From Symbiodinium natans (taxonomy: Eukaryota > Sar > Dinophyceae > Suessiales > Symbiodiniaceae), in contig CAJNDS010002107.1 of the NCBI GenBank assembly GCA_905221605.1, positions 377,922 to 441,921 on the forward strand: 64,000 nucleotides of DNA, given 5' to 3'. Both the position numbers and the translations under genes were made by a program. The notes under the pieces were generated by a model that made no database searches, was not told the DNA's origin, and saw only the letters and a list, made by a program, of their open reading frames with translations. This document shows, piece by piece, positions 22,235 through 32,880 of this stretch; position 1 is the first letter of the stretch; the number at the start of each line of letters is the position of its first letter.

Positions 22235-23045
22235 TTTAAGGTTTAGGGTGGTGTAAGGTTTAGAGTTTAAGGTTTAGGGCTCAGGGTGGTTTAAGGTTTA
22301 AGGTTTAGGGTTTAGGGTTTAGGACAAGGAAGCACCCCACATGCGTCTCTTCGGGCAAAGAACGCTCCACGTGTGCGGCGACTCCTTGAAGAACGCTGCT
22401 CCAACAGACTTCACAAACCTGCAGGGTTTAGGGTTTAGGGTTTAGGGTTTAGGGTTTAGGTTTTAGGGTTTAGGGTTTCGGATTAATGCTGAGGGACTGG
22501 GTTGCGGTGCGGGGCTCTGAAGGACGGGTCTTGAGTTTGCTTTGGGGCTTGGATTTGGGGCGGGGGGGCGGGGGAGGGGTGGCTTCTGGGCTTTCCAGCT
22601 ATAAGATCACTTTACGCTGCTTGGGATGAGGAGTTCAAATCAACTTGGAGGCTAGTGGGTACTCATACGTGGGGCAATACGTAGTACGGAATGAGCCAAA
22701 AAAACCCTCTAAACAGGGAAAGGCGCCCTAATCCCTACACCAGAAACCCTAAACCCTAGACCCTAAACCCTAAACTCTCTAATCCCTAAACCCCAAACCC
22801 CAAACCCCAGAATCCCAAACACCCAGAAAACCGAAGCAACAGCCCAAGGTCCGAGGCACCTTCTCACTCACCTGGGCTGAGGATGTCGAGTCTATCCGAT
22901 GGAGGGTCCCAAGGAGCCCAATACCTTTTTTTTAAGGATTTAGGGTTTTTGGGGTGTTGAGGGATGCAGGGTGTTGGGGCCTGTTGAGGTTGAGGGTTTG
23001 GGGGGTTTGGGTTTAGGGCTTGAGGTTTAGGGTACAGTTTGGGGC
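22235..23045. repeat. Series of short degenerate telomere-like blocks
   Basis: TTTAAGG/TTTAGGG at 22,235-22,325, TTTAGGG at 22,425-22,480, CCCTAAA/CCCCAAA at 22,740-22,830 and degenerate G-strand at 22,935-23,045. Unique pieces of 100-250 bp lie between. Confidence 0.8.
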
Positions 23046-23786
23046 TCCTCCATCCCCTCCGGATACGCCCCCAGCTTCATGAGAGACTTCTACTCCATTG
23101 ATGTAAGAACCCGCCCCCCATTGTGGGGGGTGGGGGGGGCAGGGGGGGGGCAGGGGGTGTTACGGGGGATGAACTGAAGCTGCATTGTCATCCTAATTCT
23201 GCAGTACGGCCTCACCCCAACCCCCCCCAAAGCTTTGCTGCGTTGCTCACAACATAAAGCTTGCCCTTCTACGGAAGCACCAGCTCCAGATCCTCCCACA
23301 CCAATGCTCCGAAGGGTGTGCTAAAGGAGCTATCTTGAGGCAGCTAAACTTTGATGAGTTTAACTAAACCTCAAAGCCCCTACCTTCTTGCCTCGAGGAA
23401 TGTTGACTTTTAACCCCGAACCCCACAAAAAAAGACTCTAAACTCAAAATGTTGGACCCCCACAAAACCCCAAAACCCTTTATAGTCCAAAGCTCAAAAC
23501 CCGCGAAACCCAAAACCTCCAGGCCCCAAACCCGAAATCTTCCGAGACAAGGCCCTCAACCTAAACCCTCGACACCCTCGAAAACCTGGAAAACGTACGC
23601 CCTAGATCCTCTTGCGGTTTAGGGTTAAGAGTTTTGGGTGAAACCCTCAACCCGAAACCCTCAACCCTAAACCCTAAACCTGAACACGCCTCTTGAGCCC
23701 TGAGCAAAGCCCAAGTTGCCAGGCCCCAGTCTCGGAAGCCCGCGAAGGCGATGCGGAACCGCTCTGCCTGCAGGACGTCCACCTGG
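23046..23786. other. Spacer with G runs and degenerate C-strand repeat
   Basis: Contains G-rich runs at 23,125-23,160, a unique part to 23,390, and degenerate CCCAAAACC-type sequence at 23,400-23,560 and 23,640-23,690. No gene recognised. Confidence 0.4.
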
Positions 23787-23975
23787 TGTAGGGTTCAGGG
23801 TTTAGGGTTTAGGGTTTAGGGTTTAGGGTTTAGGGTTTAGGGTTTAGGGTTTAGGGTTTAGGGTTTAGGGTTTAGGGTTTAGGGTCTAGGGTCTAGGGTC
23901 TAGGGTTTACGGGTCTAGGGTTGAGGGCTTCGGGTCTAGGGGTTTAGGGTTGAGGCTGGAGGGTTTAGGGTCTAG
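23787..23975 (+). repeat. Telomere-like array passing into TCTAGGG variants
   Basis: About thirteen perfect TTTAGGG units are followed by three consecutive TCTAGGG units and then mixed GTCTAGGG, TTGAGGG and TCTAGGGG. The change is graded from one end only. Confidence 0.94.
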
Positions 23976-24306
23976 ACGGCCCACGCTTTAGGGTCCATCT
24001 TAGAACCCACTTCTACTTGGGGTGTTTAAGGGCCGGAGGGCAGGGGGGCTGCGCTGCTTCGGAGCTGTGCGCCTCCCAAAAACACCACGGAGCCCTGACG
24101 GGCTCTGGGAGGTGAAGGCTTAGGGGACTTTAGGATTTCGGGTTGATGGTGCACAGAACAGAGGCGGGTCTTGCCCAGGCTTGGTAGTGGGTGGCAACTG
24201 CAGCACGATGGGTCTGTGTGAGCCGAGCGCAAGGCAAAGTTGATGAAGGCGTAGCCAAAGCCAACCTGCTAGGTTATGGTCTAGGGCTGTAGTGCTGCAG
24301 GGGCAT

Positions 24307-24416
24307 ACTTGGAAGCCCTTTTGACTTAGTAAGTCTACCTAGTATCCCCTAGAAACCCTATAATAATCCCAAAAAACCCACTCACTAGCCTTACTAAGTC
24401 AAAAGGGCTCCCAAGT
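24307..24416. mobile_element. Foldback element with 27-bp terminal inverted repeats
   Basis: The left arm ACTTGGAAGCCCTTTTGACT continues TTAGTAAG. The right arm is its reverse complement with one mismatch (GGAAGCCC against GGGAGCCC). The interior of about 55 bp is AT-rich. A single copy in the window. A miniature inverted-repeat element is the likely class; no flanking duplication could be fixed. Confidence 0.7.
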
Positions 24417-25326
24417 AGGGGGGTTTAGGGTTTTCGGTCTTCGGGTTTTAAGGCCTGCTCTTGCAAGAGGACGGGTTCGGGGTGTTGGGGGCGTGCAAGT
24501 GGCGACCGGGGGCACCGAACATCCCCGTAGAACCATCACAAAACCTGACAAAAGCCATTGGGTTTTGTATAAGCACAAATTTAAAAACTAGTTGTTAAGT
24601 TGTTAAGGAGACAAGAAGCAACCCTAAACCCTAAACCCCATGCCCTCGTGAGGGGCTGGAACTTCAAAAAAGAACCAAAAGCCCAAAGCGAGACATGACC
24701 AGCCGATGAGGCCAGGGTTTAGGGGAACATGATTCTCCTCATACCCCAAGAGGGTGAGTAAAGGGAATCCCAGCACGAGTCGTCCTGAAACCATGTTCCA
24801 ACTTTATGGTGTTGACTGTAGGGTTCAGGGAAAGCAGGATGTCCGGGAAAAGAACGGAATGAGGACTGAATGTGCACTAACATATGAACCTGGAACGGCA
24901 AGCGCTGTCCCGAAAACCCAGGCCCCCCCAAGAGCATGCCTTGTTGTTGTAGTCCATCCTTGGGCATAGGCAGTTCCATTGGGAAGAGCAGTTTCGAAGC
25001 CTTCAGATTTTGAACACCAGACTGACCTCAGTGTTCGGGCTCAGGATAAACCCTAAGCCCTACATGATGGGCCTCTTGGGATGTGTGCATTGAAGCAGAA
25101 TCCTTCAAGCTTCGGCTACCACCGGGCCTCCGTCGAACGGGCCGAAAAAACCCAGGGTTAGGGGTCAGGGTTTAAGGTTTGAAGTTTAGGGTTTAGGGTC
25201 TGAACCCCAACCTTAAACCCTGCACCCTTCGCACCGCGAGCGGCGGAAGGTACACCAGGTCATAGCTCCCCTGCACAAGTCGAGGCTGTCGAGCACGGGG
25301 TCTCACTAAGCGGTAGACCAACTTGT
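24417..25326. other. Spacer, no supported gene
   Basis: Largely unique. Plus- and minus-strand open frames at 24.7-25.0 kb overlap each other and have no recognisable features. Degenerate telomere-like sequence at 25,150-25,225. Confidence 0.4.
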
Positions 25327-25497
25327 GTGTTTAGGGTTTAGGGTTTAGGGTTTAGGGTTTAGGGTTTCGGGTTTAGGGTTTAGGGTTTAGGGTTTAGGGT
25401 TTAGGGTTTAGGGTTTAGGGTTTAGGGTCTAGCGTCTAGCGTCTAGGGTTTAGGGTTTAGGGTTTAAGGTTTAGGATTTAAGGTTTAGGGTTTATGG
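25327..25497 (+). repeat. Interstitial telomere-like array (TTTAGGG)n with TCTAGCG patch
   Basis: About 24 units, mostly perfect, with one TTTCGGG, three TCTAGSG and two TTTAAGG units toward the distal end. One of the longest arrays in the window. Confidence 0.95.
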
Positions 25498-25662
25498 GAG
25501 TCTATGCATCAAACAGTCTGGCCGTGAGTTGCTGGGGTTGCAATGTGGCTCTGCAGCTCCCAGACAAGGCGTCTGCGAGCCCCTCACATACCCCCAACCC
25601 TAAACTCATCCAGACACTGAAGCAGCAATAGAGCATCTCAAGAGGTGATGTCAGCACGTACT

Positions 25663-26124
25663 GTATGTATATATGTATATATGTATATATGTACATATGT
25701 ATATATGTATATATGTATGTATGTATATATGTATATATGTATATATGTATATATGTATATATGTATATAATATGCATATATGTATATAATATGTATATAT
25801 ATATATATATGTATATAATATGTATATATGTATATATGTATATAATATGTATATATGTATATAATATGTATATAATATGTATATATGTATATAATATGTA
25901 TATATGTATATAATATGTATGTATGTATATAATATGTATATATGGATATATGTATATAATATGTATATATGTATATAATATGTATATATGTATATAATAT
26001 GGATATATGTATATAATATGTATATATGTATATATGTATATATGTATATATGTATATATGTATATATGTATATATGTATATATGTATATATGTATATATG
26101 TATATGTGTATAAATGTATATATG

Positions 26125-26172
<48 letters not shown>

Positions 26173-26232
26173 CATGTGTGTATACATACATACGTATATA
26201 TATATATATATATATGTACATATATATTATAT
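25663..26232. repeat. 570-bp ATATGT/TATAATATG satellite
   Basis: Built of GTATATAT (8 bp) and GTATATAATAT phrases with higher-order alternation, flanked by (TA)n runs. Open frames of up to 239 codons on both strands are pure Tyr-Ile-His repeat translations and are not genes. Confidence 0.96.
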
Positions 26233-26474
26233 TATCTAGTTATTTTTTATTTAAGCTACTTAAGTCTTGCCCTACTTCTATGTAACTGCCCCAAAAGCCT
26301 TCAAGCACCGACCCCCGCCTTGAAGCCATGCCGGTTCAGCAGATGCAGCAGCCTCGGCTGCTCCCCAAACATGGCTTCTGCCGGGATCTGCGAGGAGAAA
26401 ATCCCAAACCCCTCCCCTGAAAGCTTCCCTTGAGCCCCGGCAGTACATAACCCTAGCACCCAGCACCCCCTGAA
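26233..26474. other. Short unique spacer
   Basis: Unique sequence after the AT satellite. The open frames entering it from the satellite have no recognisable domain. Confidence 0.4.
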
Positions 26475-27225
26475 CTGAACCCTAAACCCCTAACCCCAAA
26501 ACCCCGAAACCCCTAAACCCCCAAACCCCCAAACCCCCAAACCCCTAAACCCCTAAACTGAACCCTTGAACTCCCCAAAAACACCCAAGGAGCATGTATC
26601 CGCTGAACTCGCTGGGGATGTTGCCTCAAGGCCGGGTTGCCAGAACTGGCCCCAGGGCAACGGTTTAGGGGTTGGGGTTTGGGGTTTCGGGTTTAGGGCT
26701 TAGGGTTTGGGGTCCGACGCGGCCAGGGGGCGCATCATGATGGTGGTCGGTGGAGGCTCCTGCAGGCTTCACAGAAAAACGTCGACTTCAAAGCCTCCAT
26801 CCAAAAAAACCACGCAACCTTCATGGACATTGTGCACTGGCAGTGATCAGCTGGGATTGGCAATTGAGACTCTGAGGTGTTTAGGGTTTCGGGTTTAGAG
26901 TTTAGGGTTTTAGGTTTAGGGGTTTAGGGGTTTAGTGGATTAGGGGTTTAGGGGTTTAGGGGTTTAGGGTTTAGGGGTTTAGGGGTTTAGGGGTTTAGGG
27001 GTTTAGGGGTTTAGGGGCTGAGGGTTTCTGAGTAACTGAGGCGCCACCTCGGCCGAGTCCAACTCGCTGGCATCCTCGCGCGGAGATCGCTTTGGGTTGG
27101 GGGTGGGCTTAGGGCCTTAGGGCCCTTCGAGCTTCAGGGTTTAGGGTTTGGGGGTTTAGGGTTTGGGGGTTTAGGGTTTAGGGTTTAGGGTTTGGGGGTT
27201 TAGGGTTTAGGGCTTCAGATTCAGG
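26475..27225. repeat. C-strand then G-strand blocks, including (TTTAGGGG)n
   Basis: CCCCTAAA/CCCCCAAA units at 26,475-26,570; a short G-strand block at 26,660-26,715; then at 26,878-27,020 a run of TTTAGGGG 8-mers (about ten). TTTAGGG/TTTGGGGG alternation follows at 27,135-27,215. The 8-bp unit is homogeneous within its block. Confidence 0.9.
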
Positions 27226-27709
27226 TGCTTTTTGGAGCGTGGAGGCTTGGGAGCCTCGGATTCGGGGGATGTTCGGAGTCCAGGGCTTCCGGAGCGGAGA
27301 TTAAGGAACCAGCCCCAAACACCCCCAAACGCACGAGCTGCCAAACTTACTAAAGTGTTTGAACTCTTGAACTACTCAACTCACTGATTCCTAAACTGCT
27401 GAAGCTGCTGACCACACGCATGGGTGCTCGAGCCTCTCGGACGTGGCGAATCTACACCTCCCACTACATTGTACGAAGACCCACTCCTTCCTGCATGCCC
27501 TCGGCCCTTGCGGGAGTGTGGGGCCCACCGATACACACCCTCAATCCTAAACCCCAAACCCTCAACCCTAAACCCTAAACCACTCCCAAAAAGTTGGGCT
27601 CGGGGGGAGGACGGCAGCGCCTCAGGGCGGCGCCCCACGCTGTCGGAGAGCGCCGTGCTGGCGGTGCTGGAGGAGGAGCCTGGCTCTTCGGGGGGTCTCT
27701 TTTGGGGCT
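27226..27709. other. Spacer, no supported gene
   Basis: Unique sequence with a small C-strand telomere-like fragment at about 27,540-27,585. Open frames at 27,381-27,638 and 27,424-27,762 owe parts of their length to the repeat. Confidence 0.4.
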
Positions 27710-27970
27710 TTGGGGTTGAGGGATTTCTTGAGGGTTTAGGGCTTAAGGGTTTAGGGTGTTAAGGGTTTAAGGGTTGAAGGGTTTAAAGTTTAAGGGTTTA
27801 AGGGTTGAAAAGTTTAAGGGTCTAAGGGTTCAAGGGTGCAAGGGTTAAGGGTTTAAGGGCTTCAGGGTTTAAGAGTTTAAGGGTTTAAGGGTTTAAGGGT
27901 TTAAGGGTTAAGGGTTTAAGAGTTTAAGGGTTTAAGGGTTTAAGGGTTTAGGGGTTATAGGGTTTATACT
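27710..27970 (+). repeat. (TTTAAGGG)n variant array
   Basis: About 25 units of the 8-mer TTTAAGGG with substitutions (TTGAAGGG, TTCAAGGG, TGCAAGGG), entered through TTTAGGG and left through TTTAGGGG. Every unit has the extra A. Confidence 0.92.
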
Positions 27971-28103
27971 ACAGTTTTGGGCTACAGGGTTGAGGGCTGA
28001 AAGTGCTTTGGGTTGAGGATTTAGGCTTCTTGTTAGGGTTTAGGGTTCAGGGTTCTCCCGATACCAGGGCCTTTTTTGGTTACGATCGAGGGTACAATGT
28101 TGG

Positions 28104-28222
28104 TAAAAAAGGGGCCTTAGCAATTCGAATAGGCTTTTGGGGGGGAAAAGTATACTTATAAAGGGATTTTAAGGGAATACCATTAGTAGCAATTCCGACA
28201 CTTATAAAGGGACCCTAAGGGA
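28104..28222. mobile_element. Solo arm related to the F4 foldback
   Basis: Shares with the arms of the 6943-7270 element the order GGGGCCTT, AATTCGAATAGG, TTTTGGGGG, TATAAAGGGA, TTAAGGGAATACCATTAG, AATTCCGA. An extra internal piece (ATAAAGGGACCCTAAGGGA) is repeated at 28,205-28,222. No opposite arm was found nearby. Confidence 0.6.
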
Positions 28223-28294
28223 GCCTGTATTGGCGCTCACGTCGCACCGGGGGTTCTGCAGGGCTCGCTCTCTACAATCTCTGCTGGCTCTGCG

Positions 28295-29490
28295 TTCCTA
28301 AACCCGAACCCGAAACCCTAAACCCTAAACCCTAAACCCTAAGGCCCTAACCCTAAACCCTAAACCCGCTTCTCATTGGGGGTCTCTGAAGCAATTCTTG
28401 GGAAAGTAGACTCCAGCTCTGTCGGGGCCACATTGGAGAGGAGCCAGCCCTTGGCCCGGTTTGTCTCCCAAATTCCTTGACAATCGAGGAGTGTTGGAGC
28501 GATGGCACGAGTGGAGACAGGCAAGTGGAAGGCAAAAGGAACACCTCTGCCCCAGAGCTGAGCCGCAATCAGGAGTGAATCCAGAAGATGTTGCTTAGAG
28601 GTATGCAGGGCCCGGAGTTGCTTGGGGGGGGCCGGGAGCTCAACAGACCGAAACCTGAAGCGTCATGCCGAAGGCCACCCCTAGAAAGTTCAAGGCCTAG
28701 TCTCGAACAAAGGGGTATGTGGCTCTTTGGGATCAGGATTCGAGGGCCACCCTCGCAACCCTAAACCCTAAACCCTCCACCATAAACCCTGAACCCTAAA
28801 CCCTACACCCTAAACCCTAGGCCCTAAGCCCTAGACCCTACACCCTAAACCCTAAGTTCCGGCCCTCGAGGCCTGCAGTTTCGCTCGGCTCCTCTCGCGC
28901 AGTCTTCCCACCCATGGGCACCGGTGGCCTTCAAGCTTCGACTTTCGAATTTCGGGTGGGCAATGCTCAGGGGGTTTAGGGTTTAGGGTTTAGGGTTTAG
29001 GGTTTAGGGTTTAGGGTTTAGGTTTTGGGTTTCGGGTGTGGGAGGGAGCTTGGGGTGGTGAACTTCCCGGCTCTGTCACCAGAGAATAGGCCGAGGTGGG
29101 AGGTCGCGGCGGGAAGCACCTCAACCCGCCAAAATCCGAAACCCTTTAACCCCAAACCCCAACCCTTAAACCCTAAACCCTAAACCCTTAAACCCTTAAA
29201 CCCCAAACCCTTAAACCGTAACCCCAAACCCTTAAACCCAAAACCCCCTAAACCCCCACCCCCTAAACCCTCAGAGGCCCCCGGCTCATTGACCTCCCCC
29301 AACACATCGCGGCCTCTCACAGAGCCAGGAGTCGAGGCCCCCAGCGCATGACCAGAGCATGTCTAGGGGTTCTGGGGGTCTAGGGGTCTGGGGGGTTTGG
29401 GGTTTAGAGTTTAGGGTTTGGGGTTTAGGTGTTTGGGGTTTAGGGGTTTAGGGTTTAGGCTCTAAGGTCTTGGGGTTTAGGCATTTGGGG
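28295..29490. repeat. Five telomere-like blocks on alternating strands
   Basis: C-strand 28,300-28,370; C-strand 28,755-28,860 with CTACACC and CTAGGCC variants; G-strand 28,970-29,040; C-strand 29,140-29,275 with CCCTTAAA units; G-strand 29,395-29,490. Unique DNA lies between them, the longest stretch being 28,370-28,750, which carries a minus-strand open frame (28,353-28,568) with no recognisable domain. Confidence 0.85.
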
Positions 29491-29579
29491 GGAAGGGGCT
29501 TCTACCATTACGCCAGGGCCGGGGTACCAGCACAACGACCACATCCCCCGAACTCCCCCGTCAGTCCACTGCACCCAGT

Positions 29580-29737
29580 ACCCTATACCCCAACCAAACC
29601 CCCCTAAACCCTAAACCCTAAACCCTAAACCCTAAACCGCCAAAACCCTTAAACCCTCTCTACACACCCTATACCCCAACCAAACCCCCCTAAACCCTAA
29701 ACCCTAAACCGCCAAAACCCTTAAACCCTCTCTACAC
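29580..29737 (-). repeat. Tandem duplication of a mixed unit differing by two heptamers
   Basis: Unit 1 (29,580-29,665, 86 bp) and unit 2 (29,666-29,737, 72 bp) have the same order: ACCCTATACCCCAACC, CCCTAAA repeats, CCGCCAAAACCCTTAAACC, CTCTCTACAC. The only length difference is 14 bp, exactly two CCCTAAA units. Confidence 0.92.
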
Positions 29738-29869
29738 CCCCACACCTTAAACTCCAAACCCTAGCCAACAAAACACAATTTGCCCAGCCTTCCACAGGAG
29801 CTCCCACTACGCCTCTGCGGCGGCTAGAGTTCTCGGTTGATGGACGAGCCCATTAATGGGGTGTCGGTG

Positions 29870-29955
29870 TAGGGAGTTAGGGAGTTTGGGGTTTGGGGTT
29901 TAGGGTTTAGGGTTTAGGGTTTAGGGTTTAGGGTTTAGGGTTTAGGGTTTAGGGA
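29870..29955 (+). repeat. Interstitial telomere-like array (TTTAGGG)n
   Basis: About nine TTTAGGG units preceded by TTTGGGG and GTTAGGGA variants. Confidence 0.94.
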
Positions 29956-30049
29956 AGTATGGGCCTGTGTAGAACCCTAAACCCAGAACATGTCAGATCA
30001 CGCTAAGCCGGCGAGGCTGCACCCCTGATCTCATCCAAGATACCTACAT

Positions 30050-30307
30050 GGGGGTTTAAGGGTTTAGGGTTTTTTAGGGTTCAGGGTATAGGGATTTTAG
30101 GGTTTTCAGGGTTTTTAGGGTATCTAGGGTTTCTCGGGTTTTTCGGGGGTTTATAGGGTTTTAGGGTTGTTAGGCCCGCCCCACGACTCGACATCCAGCG
30201 GCCCACGGCGCCTGCAGCGGGCGCCGGGGCGAGACGTGGCCGGACCTGGGGGGCAAAGGGTTTAGGGTTTAGGGTTTAGGGTTTCGGGTTTAGGGTTTAG
30301 GGTCTAG
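30050..30307 (+). repeat. Degenerate T-rich telomere-like block and short TTTAGGG array
   Basis: TTTTTAGGG, TTTTCAGGG, TTTCTCGGG and TTTATAGGG phrases at 30,050-30,170, then unique DNA, then TTTAGGG units at 30,258-30,307 that run directly into the F2 element. Confidence 0.8.
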
Positions 30308-30396
30308 GGCTAGTAGGGCATAGGGGAATGAGGTACCCTATATCATCCCCTAAAAGGTATATATAGGGTACCTCATTCCCCGATTCCCTACTAGCC
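30308..30396. mobile_element. F2 family inverted-repeat element, copy 1
   Basis: Arms: left GGCTAGTAGGGCATAGGGGA then ATGAGGTACCCTATAT; right, in reverse complement, GGCTAGTAGGGAATCGGGGA then ATGAGGTACCCTATATATA. The arms are about 36 bp with few mismatches and a loop of about 17 bp. Non-coding. Related copies at 37,883-38,030 and 57,677-57,778. Confidence 0.8.
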
Positions 30397-31274
30397 AACA
30401 GCAAGACCACACAGCCTCCTGCTTCGGTGGGATGGGACAACAACCCAGTAAACCCGACACCCTACACCCCACACCCTACAGGCTAACTCCGCAACCCTAA
30501 GCCTTCATAGGATTCCTACATACCCTATCACAAAGAATAGCGGTTCATGGGCACTTACAACCCCAAATCAACTGTCCGTTTCACAGGCTTGCAAACGAAT
30601 ATCGGGGGACTGAGTCGGCTTCCATTTCCGTGTTGAAACTGCAGTCATATACTTTTGGGGGAGGTCGGCTTGGATGATCATGTGTGCTTGTGACCCACTC
30701 GCAACTGCAGTTAAAGCCCAAATATCAGGAACCTCAAGTCCCGGCTGCATCCTAAACCCTAAACCCTAAACCCCAAACCCTAAACCCGAAACGCTGGGCT
30801 AAACACAAGACCTGGGCAAGGAAGATTCAGGCTTCGGTTCAATAGAGGGAGGGACGATGGCGCCAGGGGCGTGTCCAGGGTTCAAGGGTTTCGGGGGGCG
30901 GTTTAGGGTTTAGGGTTTCTGGTGTAGGGTGTATAGGGTGTAGTGTAAACATACCTTTCAGGTCCTAGATCTGTAGGTGATTTCTATGACGACGATCATG
31001 ACGATTGCTGCGGCTATGGCTAGTCACGATGAATGTTCTATACTTTGCTTGCTATTCAGTTTTCGCAAACACTGTGACTACGACAGTGGCGCTTTTGCTA
31101 TTGCTAGTCATTGCTTAAACTATGACAGCCCTATTAAACCCTAAAACCCGAAACCCTGATTGCTACTCTGATTATTTGGGGGGCCGGCGGCTCGGAGCTG
31201 TAAGGTGCGGGCTGGCAGGCCCCGACCATCGGCAAAAGGAGCCGGCGGGCCTCTTGAAGAGGCCCCTCTGAATT
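30397..31274. other. Spacer; possible solo F1 end
   Basis: GGTTCATGGGCACTTACAAC at about 30,543 matches the F1 terminal motif, but no partner end is clear. A short C-strand block at 30,750-30,790. A stretch at 30,960-31,130 has degenerate triplets (GACGATCATGACGATTGC). No gene supported. Confidence 0.4.
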
Positions 31275-31350
31275 CAGAGTGTTTAGGGCTCAGGGTTCAG
31301 GGTTCAGGGTTCAGGGTTTACGGTTCAGGGTTTAGGGTTCAGGGTTACAG
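31275..31350 (+). repeat. (TTCAGGG)n variant array
   Basis: Five or more TTCAGGG units, with TTTACGG and TTTAGGG mixed in. Translation gives the GSGFRV strings in the overlapping frame. Confidence 0.88.
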
Positions 31351-31364
31351 GTCTAGGGTGGACC

Positions 31365-31588
31365 TTTTTTCTCAGAACCAGTCGCGTCGTTCAAGCAGGA
31401 AGCTCCATCGCTCCATCCCGAGAGTCCCCACGCGTCTCATAGACTTTGGTCCCTGTTGGGGCACCTGTGTTAACCCCAAATCCCGCGACTACATCAACGG
31501 GCGCTTGTTTGTGTGTGTGGCTTGCGGCAAAGAAGTCTATGGTGCGTCTGTCAAGCTTAAGCCCCCCAGGCATACGCAGAAGCGCTGA
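31365..31588 (+). CDS. Possible exon with zinc-ribbon-like cysteine pairs
   Basis: No family is named. The frame, part of a longer opening from 31,205 whose first half is only repeat translation, reads through an Arg/Ser-rich start to a CWGTC motif, a short linker, and FVCVACGKEVYG, i.e. a C-x3-C and a C-x2-C pair about 20 residues apart. This spacing resembles small zinc ribbons. It ends at TGA at 31,586-31,588. The opposite strand is also open, and neither splice sites nor a start were fixed. Confidence 0.3.
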
Positions 31589-31884
31589 CTCCAATTGGGC
31601 TGCAGGGGCGCGAGCACCGAATCCTGAAACCTCCAAATCCGCCACACACAATCCCTAAAACCTGAAAAGCCTAAATGCCAAAGCCCTACACCCTCGCGGG
31701 CCTCGAAGCCCTAAGCCCTAAACCCTAAACCCTAAACCCCAAACCCTAAACCCTAAACACCCCAAACCCTAAACCCCCGCAACCAGGGGCCCGGCGCGGC
31801 ACCAGGGGAGTGACCTGGCAGAACTCTCCGCTCGCCCTCCTAAACCCTCATCTGCGCCGGCCTGCGAAACACTTCGGGGAAGGC
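31589..31884 (-). repeat. Spacer with C-strand telomere-like block
   Basis: Unique sequence to about 31,700, then CCCTAAA units to 31,780, then a short GC-rich unique piece. No gene. Confidence 0.6.
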
Positions 31885-32110
31885 AGCGTTTAGGGCTCTA
31901 GGGGCTTGAGGGGTTTTAGTAGGGGCTTAAAGGGCTTTAGTAGGGGCTTTTGGGGCTTCAGGGGCTTTGGGGGCTGTAGGGGCTTTAGGGGCTTTAGGGG
32001 TTTTTTAGTAGGGCTTTCGGGGCTTCAGGGGCTTTGGGGGCTGTAGGGGTGCTTTAGGGGCTTTAGGGGCTTTGGGGGGCGTAAGGGCTTTCGGATTCTA
32101 GGGTTGCAGG
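31885..32110 (+). repeat. GGGGCTTTAG-type tandem with internal duplication
   Basis: Units GGGGCTTTAG, GGGGCTTCA and GGGGGCTGTA recur. A phrase of about 60 bp (GGGGCTTCAGGGGCTTTGGG then GGCTGTAGGGG) is present twice, at about 31,949 and 32,018. A further diverged relative of the telomere unit. Confidence 0.82.
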
Positions 32111-32785
32111 GGCTCTACCAATCCTCCAAGTTTCCTGTGAATCCCTCAGCTCTCACGCCTCTGGCCCGTTTGGCGAGAGATCCTGAATGGGGATGCTTCG
32201 TGCCCATCTCCAGGTTGCTCTTAAGGAAGCTACCATGCTTGGAGGATCACGGGCACACAACGTAGAGTTGTAGGGCAAATATAGTTGTATTTGGTCGTTT
32301 GTCAGCACACTACGTATAACCACTCCAACTACTCATGAGCCTGAAAGTAATCGGGACATACAGGGTTTTAAAACTGAAGGTTTGGGGCTGTTGCATGGAA
32401 GCAGGATGCTCGGAGCTTCAGGACTGCGACTGAAGAAGTTGAGGGCAAGTACTTGGGCGGGGTGTGGTTCAGTGAAGGCGAACATGGACAACAGATGGTG
32501 GCTCGGAGGGGCATAAGAAAGTTCCAACCCAGGCCGAAACGCTGACAGCACCCTCAACCGCAAAGCCCTAAAGCTTGAACCCCCAAACACCCCTGAAACC
32601 CCAAGACCCCTACAACCCCTGAAGCCCTGAACCGCCAACCCAAAACCCCAAACGAAAAGCCAGCGTTGCTGAATGGAGGATCTGGGCTCCCTGGCCGGAA
32701 GATGGAACCGCCACGGATGCCATGGGCTGGCGAGTTCCTCGGCACTTCGCAGAGGGGAGGCCTGAAGAGAGCAAGCGTCTACTCC
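32111..32785. other. Unique spacer, no supported gene
   Basis: A minus-strand frame of 172 codons (32,333-32,851) crosses this segment, but its first part is translation of the CTCTAACC repeat and it contains telomere-like sequence at 32,570-32,660. It is not called. Confidence 0.4.
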
Positions 32786-32880
32786 CACCCTCCAACCCTC
32801 TAACCCTCTGACCCTCTGACCCTCTAACTCTCTAACCCTCCAACCCTGCAACCCTGTAAGCCTCTAACCCTACAACCCCC
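32786..32880 (-). repeat. (ACCCTCTA)n variant array
   Basis: Eight-bp units ACCCTCTA, ACCCTCTG and ACCCTGCA; in reverse complement TAGAGGGT. The overlapping open frames read as Gly/Leu/Arg repeats and are artefacts. Confidence 0.85.

Noticed and set aside
25502-26221. Open frames of up to 239 codons in the AT satellite
   Set aside because: They consist of Tyr-Ile-His or Met-Tyr-Ile repeats on both strands and are direct translations of the microsatellite.
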